From assembly GCA_002150815.3 (NCBI GenBank), contig NDFF03000013.1, forward strand, positions 186,001 to 250,000: a stretch of 64,000 bases of DNA, written 5' to 3'. Position 1 is the stretch's first letter, and each line of letters begins with the position of its first letter. The stretch comes from Grammothele lineata (lineage: Eukaryota; Basidiomycota; Agaricomycetes; Polyporales; Polyporaceae). Made by a program: the position numbers and the translations under genes. The notes below the pieces were generated by a model, which made no database searches, had not been told where the DNA came from, and saw only the letters and a program-made list of their open reading frames with translations. Shown here one piece after another: positions 1 to 12,412 of this stretch.

Positions 1-579
1 GGTGGAAATGCGCATGTCGTGTGGCTTGGGCTGATTTCTAGGGGGGGAATTGGGTGACTGGAGCGGTCTACTGCACTTGGAGGCCATCGTCCTGTCTTAT
101 ATACCCCCAAATACCATCTACGAGTTCCATAATTTCACCTCAAGTGGAGATCCATCGTGTGAGCGAGCGATTCATGCACGCCGGGATGAACAAAATATCT
201 CACCCTTACGCCGCCGCCGTTACGGCCCTGAGTCAACCGAGTCAGTGAGACTTGGCAATATTACATCGAAGAGATGATGTTATCTTGATGAGTAGATATG
301 TAGAGTTCTAGCTCGATGAGAGGTATTGCCGGGGATCGGAGAGGCATAGTTCGGAGAGGAACAAAGCAGGCTCGACCTCCGACTGGCCCACAGCTGGGAA
401 AAGTCACACGTTTCGCGTTCACGTGACTATCGTCACACGCGTCATCACGCAGCCGCCGCGCGGCCATGGCCCACAGGCGCCACCGGATTCGTTTCATCTA
501 CACTGTACTCTATCGTGCCGATCTAGACCACCCCGTGGGCTCAGATCGTTTTTCAAGCTTGTAAAATCCACTTCTTGCT
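1..579. other. Upstream non-coding stretch before snurportin
   Basis: Only short overlapping frames with no family resemblance occur here. The stretch probably holds the promoter and 5' leader of the snurportin gene that begins at 580, and perhaps the edge of a gene outside the window. No TATA box or repeat stands out. Confidence 0.5.
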
Positions 580-2319
580 ATGTTCAGTGATAGGAAAACC
601 TCATTCAAGGCTCCTCCAGCCGCCGTCAGGCAGACATCGTCCTCGCAGGCTGCTCGAAGAGATCGAGTACGTACTATCGCCCAGCTGGTATACATCGACT
701 CGTCCCTGATCATCACAATTTAGGCCTTGGAGGAGCAGAAGCGTGTGAGCGGTGGTATCTGACACACTGCTATCCCAATGCTGACGGCCATTCCCTGCGT
801 ACTAGAGACGGGCAGAGCGCATAGATTCTGCCCGTTCGCTCGACATTCTCGCCGATCTCAGCCTCGGCCAATCTGACGATGACGCCGACGACGACAGAGA
901 CCCCCACGCTGCACCAGACATTGTCCGCGAGGGCATAGGCCAATTTGCATCCTTGCTCCCGCCTCCGGAGTTGATACGAGTACCTGCCGCAGCACCTACT
1001 TCTGGCCACCCCTGGCTGCCTGCTCCCACTTCAGCAACACCTCCGTTCGACGATTCATCATGCCAAGCGCAAGATTCCAGTGCACCACAGCCTGCCAAGC
1101 CGCGCTCTAAGGGAGGCAAGCGTAAAGGCAAGGGGCGCGCCCGTGTGCCTCCTGCCGATCCCGCTGCGCGGTCTCAAAACGGACAGGCAAGCAAAGGCCG
1201 GGGCGCGCCTCGAAAACCAAGCAAGTGGGCCGACAAGTGCATGTATGCGGAGCTTCTTGAGATGGACGAACGCCTCGGCGCGCCTATAGACGGCATCCCG
1301 GACGATATCGAGACCGCGTTCGTCGCTGTCGCACCTGTTCCTATGGGCAAGCGCTGCCTTGCTGTCACACATCAAACATCGGGAATCGCTGGCGTTGGTC
1401 GGTCCACGTTGTCTGTAATGTTTTATGCGTGATGTGGATTCTGACGACCAACCACCTCGCAGTGCCCAACACAACCCTACGCTCGCGTGTACTTGGGAAG
1501 GCGCTCATGAAGCCCTTCCCGTCGGCTCTCCCCCCTCAGACGGTACTCGATTGCATCCTTGACGATAACTGGCGGAACAACGGCATTCTTCACGTCCTCG
1601 ACGTCATCACCTGGAAGGGCCAAGACCTCGGAGACTGCGAGACACCTTTCAGGTGCGTCACACCACATTGCTTGGGCACCCTGTCTCCGTCAGCTCACAT
1701 CCCTTTGCCCACTCAGATTTTGGTGGCGTGATACACGGCTTTCCGAGCTCGCCTCCTTTCCTCCCCCACCCAACGCGGCAACGTCCAGCGCTCAACTGTC
1801 GCAATACCAGTTTCCGCACCCAACAACGTTCGCGCCTATTCCTTACCACACCGACACGGCCTTCGCGTGCCTGCTTTCCACACTTATCCCTCTCGCTCGC
1901 GCCTCACGTGTCATCCCTATATCGGTCCCAATTTCTGGTCCCGAGTCAGGCGACACAAGCGCGATGGATCTTGACGGTAGGGCGCCTGCGCCGGTCGTGC
2001 AACTAGAAACGACACAGGCGGAGGTCCTCTCGGACGGGCTCCTCCTGTATGTGGCGCAGGCGGCGTACGAGCCGGGTACGAGCCCTCTTAGCATGTGGGT
2101 GCCCTGCCAGGCATACCAGACACGCGAGGAACAAGAAAGCGGAACTACGAACACAGTGGAGAGCCCGTTGGATGTATTCGACAGGTGCGTCTGCAGCTTG
2201 GATTCTTTGATCATGCCCACTAATTAAATGGATTATGATGTCGCAGGTTGATTAGACGAAGGTTGAAGCTCCAACATGAAATCGCAGGAGGGATTCCGGA
2301 AATAGAGATGGATCCCTGA
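580..2319 (+). CDS. SNUPN: Snurportin-1 (m3G-cap snRNP import adaptor)
   Basis: Snurportin carries m3G-capped spliceosomal snRNPs into the nucleus by linking the cap to importin beta. Six exons join in phase: 580-666, 724-744, 806-1397, 1463-1652, 1717-2184 and 2247-2319 (476 residues). The first three exons give an importin-beta-binding helix, with ALEEQKR followed by RRAERIDSARSLDIL. A Pro/Ser/Lys-rich linker follows. The cap-binding fold is then recognisable from KRCLAVTHQTSG, TVLDCILDD, HVLDVITWKGQDLGDCETPFR and VLSDGLLLYVAQAAYEPGTS, which match the known family (LDCI, VLDVM.W.G, D.Q/ETPFR, DGLL.Y...A.Y.PG). It is longer than the roughly 360 residues of animal snurportin because of the linker and loop insertions. 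The 21-base second exon encodes only ALEEQKR. The ATG at 580 is the first in frame. Housekeeping gene; no TATA box seen. Confidence 0.88.
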
Positions 2320-2521
2320 TCACCTATCTCATCACCCTCTCTCGGCATCCGTGAGGCATGGACAGCGGCGGTCAAAACAGGAGAAAATGCGAGTTGAAAG
2401 CGGGTGCGAAGAGCGAGGTAGATATACAGGGTGTATTACGATCTAGTCGTACGGTATCAAGGCCGAACACTCTAATAGCAAAGGGGAGCGTCCGTCGCCG
2501 CTTTTGCATGTCATCCGCCGT

Positions 2522-4457
2522 CTAGTCATCCATCTCTTCCGCGAGTGTGAGCCGGTTCTGAATAAGCCGAGCAACGGCAGCACCGTCAATGGGGATGTCG
2601 TTCCCCTGGAACCCTTCGGGGTATGCCACTTGTGGGACGTCGGGGCGCGTAAATTGTCTGCAGGAAGGGAGAGGACGTCATTTAATGAAAAGAAGAAGGC
2701 GCAGGTTACGCCTACCTATCATTCCAGAACCCATAGTGCACCATGTTGAGGGCACGGGTAGTGTACTCATAGTCGTGCGCAAAACCTCCAGGGTAGAAGA
2801 ACTCGATAACCGTCGAGCGTGGGGTGGGTCGCATCCACAATAAAGCAGTCAAACCGTTACCATGTACACCGAGCATGATCTAAGACAGGCGTTGTTAACG
2901 ATATAGTAGGAACAGTGGTAGCACAGGACACTCACTGTCGTCCGCCCGGCGAGGCGGAACTGTTCCGCACGTGTGAGCTTGTCCATCTCGACGATGTTGA
3001 GCTCGTAGTCGTGTTCATCCCGCAGTCGGTATAACTCCTCCACAAGCCGATCGTGGTCCTCCTGACGCAGCTTGCGGCGATTCCAACCCTGGCGGGAGAT
3101 GTATGTGATCACAGGCCGAGTCGATACGCCGTTCACGGACGCGGCATCGTCGAACTCGCCCTGCATCGCGAAGCCGATAACATTGTTCCGGATTGTCGTC
3201 CACCAGTTGACAGAACCAGGAAGGGAAAATGGATTCGCTGCTGTGCGCTGTGTGCGCAGGTACATCTCTCCATTCATCGCCGCAGCACGGTCCGCGAGCA
3301 CAACGCGGTCGAAGACGAAGGGCCGGCCAAGAGCAGCTCGCTCCTTCCAGTCATTGAGGAACTCCATGGACATGGAAGGGAAGCAGGCGCGAACGACCCA
3401 TTGGTTCATCTTAGCGTAGTCGCGCCAGTTCGCCGCATCGAGGTTCGCAAACACCATTCGACGCGGGGCAGGGAGAGAGGTCTCTCCAGTCGGCGGAATG
3501 GTTGGGTCAAGGGAAGAGTATGTCCTCCAGAATCCAAAGAAGAGTTCTGCTGACCAGTGGTAGTAGTGGGTGATGCTACAATATGATGAATATACAATGG
3601 GGATTAAATGGATTATGTACTCACTATTGCTTGGGATCGTATGCCAACCACTAGCATACCAAAATATTAGACAGGGCGACATTGCATGATAACATGACTC
3701 ACCGATACACCGTCAAGGCGCTCTGCTTCTGTCCCAAACAACTGGCGTGCTTCTGCGGTGCTGATAACACGCATTTCTTTGTCTGTCGGCGCCCGATGAA
3801 CAGCATCCGCAGGGTTACTTGTGATAAAGACAGCTGTTGAAATCATGTAGAGCCGTTCTGGTACCTTCTCCGGTTCGTCCGATACAATGTAGAGAGTGCC
3901 GTTCAGGAAGTACAGCCTGTCAAAGATAGTCCATCCTGAGAAGAACTGATTAGCTGAGTCGCACGCGGAGAATCGACGTGCATAGCACACAGCATGCTTA
4001 ACACAATGCGGTCACAGCGTTGGAGTACGTTGTCCGAGACGAAATGCCTTCATAAGCATCCAATAATTGCGACGTGTCGTGCAGACAAGAGTAGGACGCA
4101 GGTGCGGCTAGACTCAGGCTACGCTCCCAACCACACACCGCAACTAGCGCAGCACGCCCAGCGTATACGATGTAGTGGCGCAGATAGTTGGAACTCACCA
4201 GGAACATGTGCGACGACCTGGGTCTCCGGAACAGGCTCAGCACCCCAGCTGAACGAGGGATTTAGAGTCTGCAGAGTATACTGGGTCTCCAACGTCATTG
4301 GCGCAACTGACGAACCCTCCTCGACGAGATAAGACTTCCCGGAAAGTACGTCGGAAACGGCGCCATCGTTTCGCGGGAATGTCGCGGAGAGGTAGAGGAG
4401 CGAGACCAGGAGCACGCCTAGAATGACGATCTCTCTTGGTGTGGGATTGAAGGGCAT
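2522..4457 (-). CDS. GT61-family glycosyltransferase, type II membrane protein
   Basis: Probable Golgi or ER glycosyltransferase with the GT61 (DUF563) catalytic domain, the family that includes EOGT and plant xylosyltransferases. Six exons join in phase (minus strand): 4457-4199, 3935-3703, 3650-3625, 3575-2936, 2879-2716 and 2657-2522, giving 485 residues. An N-terminal signal anchor (EIVILGVLLVSLLYLSA) follows eight residues. The catalytic part shows THYYHWSAELFFGFWRTYSS, the acidic-aromatic block MVFANLDAANWRDYAKMN, and the hallmark GVHGNGLTALLWM just after the last long exon. The 26-base third exon encodes WLAYDPKQ and is needed to bridge the frames. The C-terminal exon (DVPQVAYPEGFQGNDIP...) is far shorter than an ORF finder would report. 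Donor and acceptor substrates cannot be told from sequence. Confidence 0.83.
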
Positions 4458-5197
4458 CTTCCTAAGGTGCGTTGCGCTCCGCGATAGGCGGCGTTGAGGC
4501 TCCCCAGTCCGTAAATGGTCGTGGAAGAAATGGCTGAAGGAGTGGGCGGGATACGAGGGCTCAGAACATCGGAGCGGACAAGACCGCAGACAACAGCGGC
4601 GGTGGATGGAAGCCCGGTGGCAGCGCGGCTGGAAGCGCGGGTGTAGGGCGCGTTTGATGCCACTATTACCATAGGGCTATCACAATTCTTCAATGATGTA
4701 ATTACAAAACTCGTGTACTTAACATAGGACGCGCGGCTCTTTCCTGCCGAGCCATCACAGCTTCACTTACTTAAGAACACATATGTTGTTCTCATATTGC
4801 ATCCATTCAACATCCCGGCCTGGTATACGACGTGGATCTACATACGACGTATAGGCCTTCTACAATAGACGACTTCTAGGGGACGTGCGTCACCTTGTTC
4901 AGGAGGAGAAAGCGTCCGAGCTGGGCCGGGACTGGGACCATCACCAACAACTCGAGTCAAAGATCGTGTCGCCCTTGTACGTTCAGTTTCCAACCATTCT
5001 TGAAACACTCGGGTTTACAGATCCTTAGTGGTATAGACACGACTAGATTGTATCACATCACGTGAGAATTCATGAACTACGCAACATCAACGCCGAACGA
5101 TGCTGACTAGGTGCTGACACACCCCATCATATTTATGCACTTCCAGAACCTTGACCAGTCCACCCTGTTAGCTCCTCACGAACGTACTGAACAGCCG
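4458..5197. other. Divergent intergenic region
   Basis: This lies between the start of the GT61 gene (-) and the F-box gene (+), so it should carry both promoters. I see no gene, repeat or clear TATA box. The plus-strand frame from 5111 opens with GTG. ATG codons occur at 5135 and 5198 in the F-box frame. Confidence 0.5.
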
Positions 5198-6536
5198 ATG
5201 CTTGAAGCCACACTGCCTATAGAACTCTGCGAGCTCGTCATTGACTTTGTCGACGATGAAGCCACGCTACAATCTACGTCGCTCGTCTGCAAGGCATGGA
5301 TTACACGGAGCCAGTACAACCTCTTTCGTGCTGTCGAGCTCAATTGGACAAGCCACGCTGATAGGTTCCTCGAGTTACTACTCGCTGCCCCACACCTTGC
5401 GTCGTACATTAACGAGATCACGATCTCGGACAACTCCCTTCTCGCCCTCTTACGACCCTCAATGTCTATTACCGCTCGTCTTCCATCGCTTCTAATCCCG
5501 CATACCTTCGTGCGACCTAATCGTCTCACTGTCCACAATCAACTATGGCTTCCGACGCGGTATAACCCCTCATACCTCCTTGACCTCTCGCGCCTTACCT
5601 CAATCACCTCCCTCGACTTGTTTGATGTCACTTTCACCACCGTCGCGGACTTTTCCATCGTCCTTCGTGCCCTTCAGCACCTGCGTTCCTTGACCGCCAT
5701 CTACTTGGACTGCCAGCGCCAACTGGACGCGCCAGCCTTAGCCGCCGTCGGTGGAGATATGCCTTCTCTCACGTCCATGCGGATACGTTCTACCCATCCT
5801 ACACATGTCGTTGATTGGCTGCTGCGCTACAATCACTTCCCAGCCATTCAACGACTCGATTGTGACTACGAATTATCAGCGAATGACAACGCTGACCAAG
5901 CACTCAGCGCCTTCTGGGCCTCCTCGGGCGCGACGCTCGAGAACGTCTCCCTCACTATTTCAAGGCGTACAGCAGGCACCCCGTTCCCACTTGAGGTCAT
6001 CGGTACGTACTGTTTTAGTTTCTACTTCATCCGCGTTTATAGCTACACCACTGACGCGCGTCCACAGAGAATCACCTCGACCTCTCCCCATGCGCCGCTC
6101 TCTCGACACTTCGCATCGACTGTCGTTATGAGCGCGAAGCCATGCCCGATTGGTCTTGGCTCCTAACTCTCATTCGGCGCCTTCCACGGCCCACACCGCC
6201 CTCGATCGCGCTGGCGTTCCAGCATCCTTCACATGCACTCGCAACTCTACATTCATTCGTCCCCGCACTTGATCGCGCCCTCGCTGCGGCAGCGCCCGCT
6301 GTTGTGCTGCTCGAATTTGAGGAGCGTTCCGCACCGCGCGAGCCGGACCAAGACGAGGAGACGTTGCTCGAGCGGTTCAAAGAGACGCGCTCTCAGGGTA
6401 TCCTTCGTGTTCAAGGTATGTTGTGCTTCTGTGATATCTATTCATAGCCACAGATTGAGGTGGTGCTTGCCTATAGATGTCTATTGATTGTAGCTGACAT
6501 GTTTGACCTCTTATTTCTACGCTCACAGGAGCCTGA
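5198..6536 (+). CDS. F-box domain protein
   Basis: F-box proteins recruit substrates to SCF ubiquitin ligases through Skp1. The N-terminus has the F-box pattern LPIELCELVIDFVDDE ... STSLVCKAWITRSQ, followed by a Leu-rich region of the type common in agaricomycete F-box families (HLASYINEITIS, LTSITSLDLFDV). Exons 5198-6002, 6068-6415 and 6529-6536 join in phase; the last one adds only two residues and the stop (386 residues). If the last intron is retained the protein ends at 6447 instead. I prefer the ATG at 5198, which has G at -3 and sits directly before the F-box; an in-frame ATG at 5135 would add 21 residues. The substrate is unknown. Confidence 0.75.
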
Positions 6537-7367
6537 TCAGTGGTGACGCTCGACGTAACGTTCAACGACGACATTCATCTCCCAATATCGTTACGATATG
6601 CTTCAATAGAATGCAAGTAGATTATACCGGCACTGGTCTATCAAGTGGTCGTGACTCCAGTGCGCCGACCCTAGAATACGTCTCCTAGTCAAGTTAGCAA
6701 GCGTCTCCTGACCTTCTCTGCGTATTGATATTCGCACGAGGTCCACACCAAACGTCAGCGGCCTTGGCAGTCACTCTGCCCTCAGGTCGCGTTCAGGGCC
6801 GCTCTCGGACATTGTTTCAATCAAGTCACAACCACCGCCAACGCCCCAGCTCTAGGCCGGAGCGAAATCATGCACTGTTATCGAAACATCAGATCGTGTA
6901 TGCAGGTTGCGCGGAGATACTAGTGCTCGGCTACACTCTGTACACTTAAGCCTTACATTCGCTACGACCCGGCGTGTACTCATCACGTATATCACTTGAG
7001 CGATGTTTCGCATTCAGGAGTGGGACTCTTGTAATCATGCTGTATTATGCTTGACAACATTCATGGACCGTCGAGGGGAGTCGAACCAACGACTTTGTTC
7101 GGGGAGTTCCGAAAAGCCTTTCTGGCAAGCCGGCCCCACCGGTCCGCTGTTCCGCTCAGGTTCAGATCGGGACTCGGGGCACTGGGGCGTTCGGACCACT
7201 ATGTACTGTGAACTCCGAATCGGCATTCCCAAGTCAAGGCCTCAACCGGCCTGAAGTCCCGTATTGGTGGTATTCATTTTCGGCATTGGTCTCCTACAGC
7301 ACAGACGTGAGTGCTCAAATGCAGTTGGGACTCGCGATCATAGCTAAGTGACCCACATAGCCCCCTC
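6537..7367. other. Intergenic region with an isolated tRNA-like B box
   Basis: No gene is supported. On the minus strand at about 7078-7088 there is GGTTCGACTCC, a perfect RNA polymerase III B-box match, followed by a TCCA. I could not build a proper cloverleaf around it because the T stem mispairs. Otherwise this is 3' flank of the F-box gene and promoter of the deacetylase. Confidence 0.35.
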
Positions 7368-9059
7368 ATGGATAACGACGCCAACATGGGCGTTGCAGAT
7401 CGTCCGGCTGTATCTGAGATGACAGTGGCGTCTTGCGATGATCTCGTGCATGACAGCTTATACACGATTCCAACACGGGTCGCGTATGTTGTATCTAATG
7501 AATTAGTAAAAGTAAGCTATGGCCCCCGCGATTAAGTTCCATTCAGCTTCACGCTCAACGTCTGGTGGTTTGAAGCTCTCATCGTTGCTGCCGTCCAATA
7601 GAAATCGCTCTCTTCTCGTTCATACGCTCGTGAAGCAGTTTGGTCTCTTGGCCTCAAACTACTCGAGTAGTTCCAAGCTGCAAGTAGTACATCCTACTCC
7701 AGCCGACCTCAGAGACCTCACAGCATATCATGATCGGGAATTCATTGAACATCTTATGGATGATCAAGTAAATTCGGGTGGCTCAGGAGGCAGTGAGTAT
7801 GGTCTTGAAGAAGTAGGTGCTTCATTCGTGTAGAGAACAGAAGCTCATTGCTCACGATCTATTGCCGTTCTCAGGACTGCCCATCGTTCCCTCGCGTTGG
7901 CGACTACGTCAGGTTAGTCGCAGGGGCAACCCTATCAGGTATAAACTCGTATTGTGTAAAGCAAGTAGGATATCCAGCTGACGCTAGGATTGATATATAG
8001 GTGCCAAGGCACTGCGAGATGATGAGACTGACATTGCCATCTGTTGGGATGGCGGGAGGTAAGCCCTCTCACGTATGAGGTTACATGTATCTGATACCCT
8101 CAAGACATCATGCACAGAAGGCCCAAGCCTCCGGCTTCTGCTACGTAGCGGACTGTGTTTTGGCCATCCTCGTGCTCAAAAAGCCTCACCCAGCCCGCGC
8201 GGGCCTTACATCGCACAAGCCTCGCGTCATGTACCTCGACCTTGACCTCCACTTCTCTGATGGCGTCTCCCAAGCCTTCCTGTCACCACCCTCCGCCGCC
8301 AGCCCCGCCACTCAGCCCCAAGTGCTCACCCTCTCCATTCACCACGCTGCCCCTGGATTCTTCCCCGCGTCCGAGCTCGCGCACCTCCCTGACCCAACAA
8401 GCCCCTCCTTCGACCCCTTCACCCTCTCGCTCCCGCTCGAGCGTGGCGCAGCGAGCGAGACTTTTCGGCGCGTCTGGCCGCTCGTCGAGCAAGTCCGCCA
8501 TGCGTTCGGACCCGACTATGTCGTGCTGCAGTGCGGTGTGGACGGCCTTGCGGGAGACCCGTACGCGACTTGGAACTGGTCACTTGGCGACGAGGAAGGG
8601 TCGCTGGGATGGTGTGTGAAGAGGGTGCTTGGCTGGGGCTGCAAGACACTGCTGTTGGGAGGAGGTGCGTTACTCACCGCCGTTTCTGTGCATTTTCGGG
8701 CTGCGCCATGGCACTCACTCTTTGGGACAACCAGGTGGATACGACTCGCCAAATGTGGCTCGCGCATGGACGTACCTCACGTCACTGGCTGTAAGTACGC
8801 TTGTACTTACGGTCCCCTTCGTCCAACTATGACGCTGATTTTGTTGCAGTTGGGTCGCCCCCTTCCACTCGACGCAGACATTCCGGACCACGGAGCCTTC
8901 CCCCTCTATGCGCCCTCATTTACGCTGAACGTTCCCGCTGGTACGCTGCAAGACAAGAACACGGACGAGTACCTCACACACGTCGAAGAAATCTTCGACC
9001 AAGTCGTAGGAGCCATACGCGACAGGATGCAAACATCAGCACGCCCAGAACGTCAATGA
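7368..9059 (+). CDS. HDAC8-like class I histone deacetylase
   Basis: Zn-dependent lysine deacetylase of the HDAC8/Hos1 type. Seven exons join in phase: 7368-7511, 7576-7812, 7875-7938, 8001-8058, 8105-8664, 8735-8790 and 8850-9059 (442 residues). The first exon ends RVAYVVSNELVK and splices directly to LSSLLPSNRNRSLLVH, so the ATG at 7519 lies inside intron 1 and is not the start. The catalytic set is present: tandem His in GGRHHAQKA, metal ligands in DLDLHFSDGV, the Asp in QCGVDGLAGDP, and the Gly-rich loop with Tyr in LGGGGYDSPN, formed across intron 5. The loop reads HFSDGV where most family members have HHGDGV. Intron 4 is only 46 bases. Its 3' end faces the OPT transporter, 140 bases away. 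Confidence 0.88.
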
Positions 9060-9199
9060 CTTCTGGACGCGACTATCCCATTTTTCCGTCTATCCGGTGG
9101 CTGTAGTAAAGTCGTAGAAACACTATAAGATACATCATGTCGTACAAACAACATTTCGTGGTGGTCATGGAAATATTATGGAGGATATATAGAGCTAGA

Positions 9200-12100
9200 T
9201 TAGGTCGCCGCGCAGTGGTCAACGGACACCACGGACGGGTCGGGGTTGCCCCACCTAGATACAACATTGTGGTTAGTAAACCAGTCGATCGGAGGGTTTG
9301 ACGAGAAGATCAAGGCTTACCAGTAAGGGAAGTCAACTGCGTTCCCGCTCGCGCCGAAGACGGCGAAGCTGAGGATGAACAGGATGACCTGGCTTCCTCC
9401 GTCGAGCGCGGCACTCGTGAGGTAGTTGTACTTCCTGAACCACTTGGGCCTGCGCGTGCGCGCCCACCATTGGCTCGCGAAGCCGATCACGACACAAGAC
9501 CACCATTGGCCGTTGACGGAGTACGGCAGGTAGCCAACGTAGAGCGCGACGATCGGCGTGTGGATGAAGCCCGCGGCGCGCTGCACCCACGAGCCTTGAG
9601 GCGCGTACTTGTGCACGAGCCAGAAGGGGACAGGGAAGATGAGGCCGATGAAGCACGCGAAGCCGATGAGGTAGTAGGCCTTGCCGAAGGTGAAGAGCTC
9701 CTTTCCGAGCGCGCCAAGCGCAACCGAGTTGGAGTTGTAGCTCTGGATAATCCAGCCGGACCACTGGGAGAAATCGTCGTGTTTAGCATTCAGCGGAAAT
9801 ACGATGAAGACAACAACAGAGATGCTCACCACACGGGTGCCGATGGGGTCAATGAGAGCCGCACGGTTGTTCGCGACGATGGTCGCCATCACTGATGACG
9901 GTAAGCAATGTATGCTGAATGTTAGTGGAATGGGGGACTTACTAGTGTAGTTGAAGATCGAGCCGATGATAGACCCCGACATCTGCGCCCAAAAGGTCGC
10001 ACGAGGAGGAAGCTTGGTGTACTGCCCGAGCTTGAGATCCTGGAGCATAGCGACAGTCTGGAAGGCAGAGCTATTGCCGTACAAGTTGGAGTACATGACG
10101 GCACTATTCCGGAGAGGTCAGACGGATAGAGCAAACAGGACAGAGGTAGCACGTACATAGGCTGGCCAGGGTGGATGAAAGCAGACATGAGATAGATAGC
10201 GTATTTGATGGAGATCTGGAAACCAGTCGTGGCGGTGACTGTGTAATGTCAGAAGCAGTCGAAGAAGATATCTCAAAGGTGACTCACTGAAGCCAATGCA
10301 GACGGCGAGCAGGGCAGAGATGATCGTGAAAACGATGATGCTCCACGCAGGCAGGAGCCAGTCGCCCTTGTTGTACTAGAGATACGCTAATGTCAGTGGC
10401 AGCTGGAATGAGATGCTGGAAAGACGAACGCTGCAGCCAATGCCGATCGCGAGCGACGCAAGGAAGACGCAGCCGTACCACCACTGAGGGACCTCAGGGT
10501 ACTTCTTCATCTCTACGGAATGTCAAAGATCAGTTATCATCGCCACCTCCGTAGAGAAGATCAACGTACCCTGGTAGTGCGGGTCGTCGACGTCCTGAGA
10601 GCTATGCAGGAACCGCATGCTGCCGAACGCGGCCTTAAGCTCAGCCCAGTTCCAGATGAGCACATGCGTGATCGCAGCGCCAAGACTGAAGTTGTAGCAC
10701 ATCTGCGAGATCGCGTAGGTGGTCGTGTACCGGGGGAGGCCGACGTCAGCAAGCTTCGAAGGATCGAGCGTGTTCTGTGGGGTGAGGATGGCGGTCTGGT
10801 TGTACGACTCTCCGTCGGGGCCAAAGAGCGAAGTTGACATCCAGGGGAGGTTGGCTCCGTTGAACGAGTTGTGGTAGTACGCAAGGGTAAGGACGAGGTA
10901 TCCGATGGCCATACCGACTGCGAACGAATGGTCAGTGTTGTATAGCGACAGGTGTGGAGTCTTTCACTCACTGTAAGAGTTGACCTGGGTACGCAGAGGC
11001 CATACGAGCGGATTGCCCTGGGTGATAAGGGTCCAGCTCGTGCCAAAGCTGAGAAGCCCAATACCCTCGTTGCTAGAGCCAGCACCGAAGAGGTTCCGCA
11101 CGAAGGTGTGGCGCCCGTTGTCGATCAAGCAAATTACGGAGATGGCAGTGAGGAGAGGGAAGGGATACTGCGGAATCCTACAGAGACATTCGTGAGGAAT
11201 TGATCAGGTATAATGATTATATAAGGCGTACCATTCCCAGAAGAAGATTGCCGCAAAGACGATCCAGAAGTAGCGGCGCTTCTTGGCATTCAGGATACCA
11301 CCGAAGTGCAGACTCTGAAGCAGGTTCACGACAGAGATGTAGTTCGGGTAGAAAGCACTAGTGATGACCTGTTAGCCGCTGCAAAGTGGACGAGTTCTAC
11401 GTGTACGTACTACGTAGGGTAGACCAAAAGCGTGCGGACTGTAAACAGTTAGACCATATGCCTGTACGAGAAGAAGACTCCACTCACGGGCACCAGCAAC
11501 GCCGTAACCAATCATCTGCGTGGCGAAGATCTGGAAGATGGCAACCGCGGCGTTGAGCTTCACGTTGTAGAACAGATCTGAGGCAGAAGTTAGCGAAGCG
11601 CCGGCTTCCTGTCCACTCTGACTTACCCAGAGCCGCAATGATCTCCATGGCCACAGCGACCGAGGCGGCAGTAGAGGACATGATGACAATGGCCGTGTGC
11701 TCTGTCGGAACGTCAGTAAAAGACGGCGTGCACGCTCTTGGAGGTTGAACATACCCTTGATATTGAAAGGACCGGGGTTGAGGTAGCGCCAGTAACCAGA
11801 GGAAGGTAACACCGCTAGCCGACGACGTCAGCATAGATTGAAGAAGCGGGCTAAGAGCAATTCTCACAGTGCATAGCCGTGCCTAGGACGTAGGCAATGA
11901 TCAAGCAGAAAAGCTGGGAGACGGACGCGTTCTGGGGCTTGAACGTATAGATCGTTCCCAGCACGGAGGTAAAGGCCGAGAGACCAATGCCCAAGAGGAC
12001 CGTCCTCAACGTGAATACCGGCAAATCCGGGTCGTCCTCCGTGGAGATGACCTGCGCCGGAGGAAAAAATCAGACGACGAGTGCGACATGTAGGAGGGAG

Positions 12101-12294
12101 GCACGCACGGCCACGGCGACGTCCTCGTCGTGCTTGATGACGGTCGAGTCGACATCGTTCTCTACGGTGAGAGACTCGACGTCAACCTTCTTCTCGGAGG
12201 AGTCGGTATCCTTGAGGTCCTTCTCGTTGGAGCTGAGCGAGTCGGTACGCTCGACGGCGGTGGCGACACCGGTGCTGCGATTGAACAGGGTCAT
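9200..12294 (-). CDS. OPT-family small oligopeptide transporter
   Basis: Proton-coupled importer of tetra- and pentapeptides or related compounds at the plasma membrane, similar to yeast Opt1 and fission yeast Isp4. The start MTLFNRSTGVATAVERTDSL precedes a charged, Ser-rich cytosolic N-terminus. Many hydrophobic segments follow over about a dozen short introns, including VFTLRTVLLGIGLSAFTSVLG and QLFCLIIAYVLGTAMH. The family signature RYLNPGPFNIK is followed across an intron by EHTAIVIMSS, giving the NPGPFNIKEH motif. The last splice (after 9321) adds WGNPDPSVVSVDHCAAT before the TAA at 9200-9202, so the protein does not end at the frame stop near 9317. A TATATA box lies upstream. I did not fix every exon edge, so the interior model is approximate. 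Confidence 0.86.
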
Positions 12295-12406
12295 CGCGGC
12301 GGAAGTCGGTCAGGCAGGCGAGAGCCTCTGGGGAGGGGGAGGGAGCTCGAGAGCTGAGCGGGCGACGGCGTTCGTCCGGCGGCCCCATGACGAGTCGCGT
12401 AGAGAA

Positions 12407-12412
12407 TATATA
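12407..12412 (-). promoter_or_regulatory. TATA-like box of the OPT gene
   Basis: TATATA on the minus strand about 115 bases before the OPT start codon at 12294. The position suits a core promoter; function is inferred. Confidence 0.4.

Noticed and set aside
7060..7250. Possible tRNA gene on the minus strand
   Set aside because: Only the B box and part of an acceptor stem are convincing; the T stem has mismatches and no A box sits at the right distance.
7519..7833. Deacetylase start at 7519
   Set aside because: This ATG lies inside intron 1; the upstream exon ending in AYVVSNELVK joins in phase to the conserved LSSLLPSN strand.
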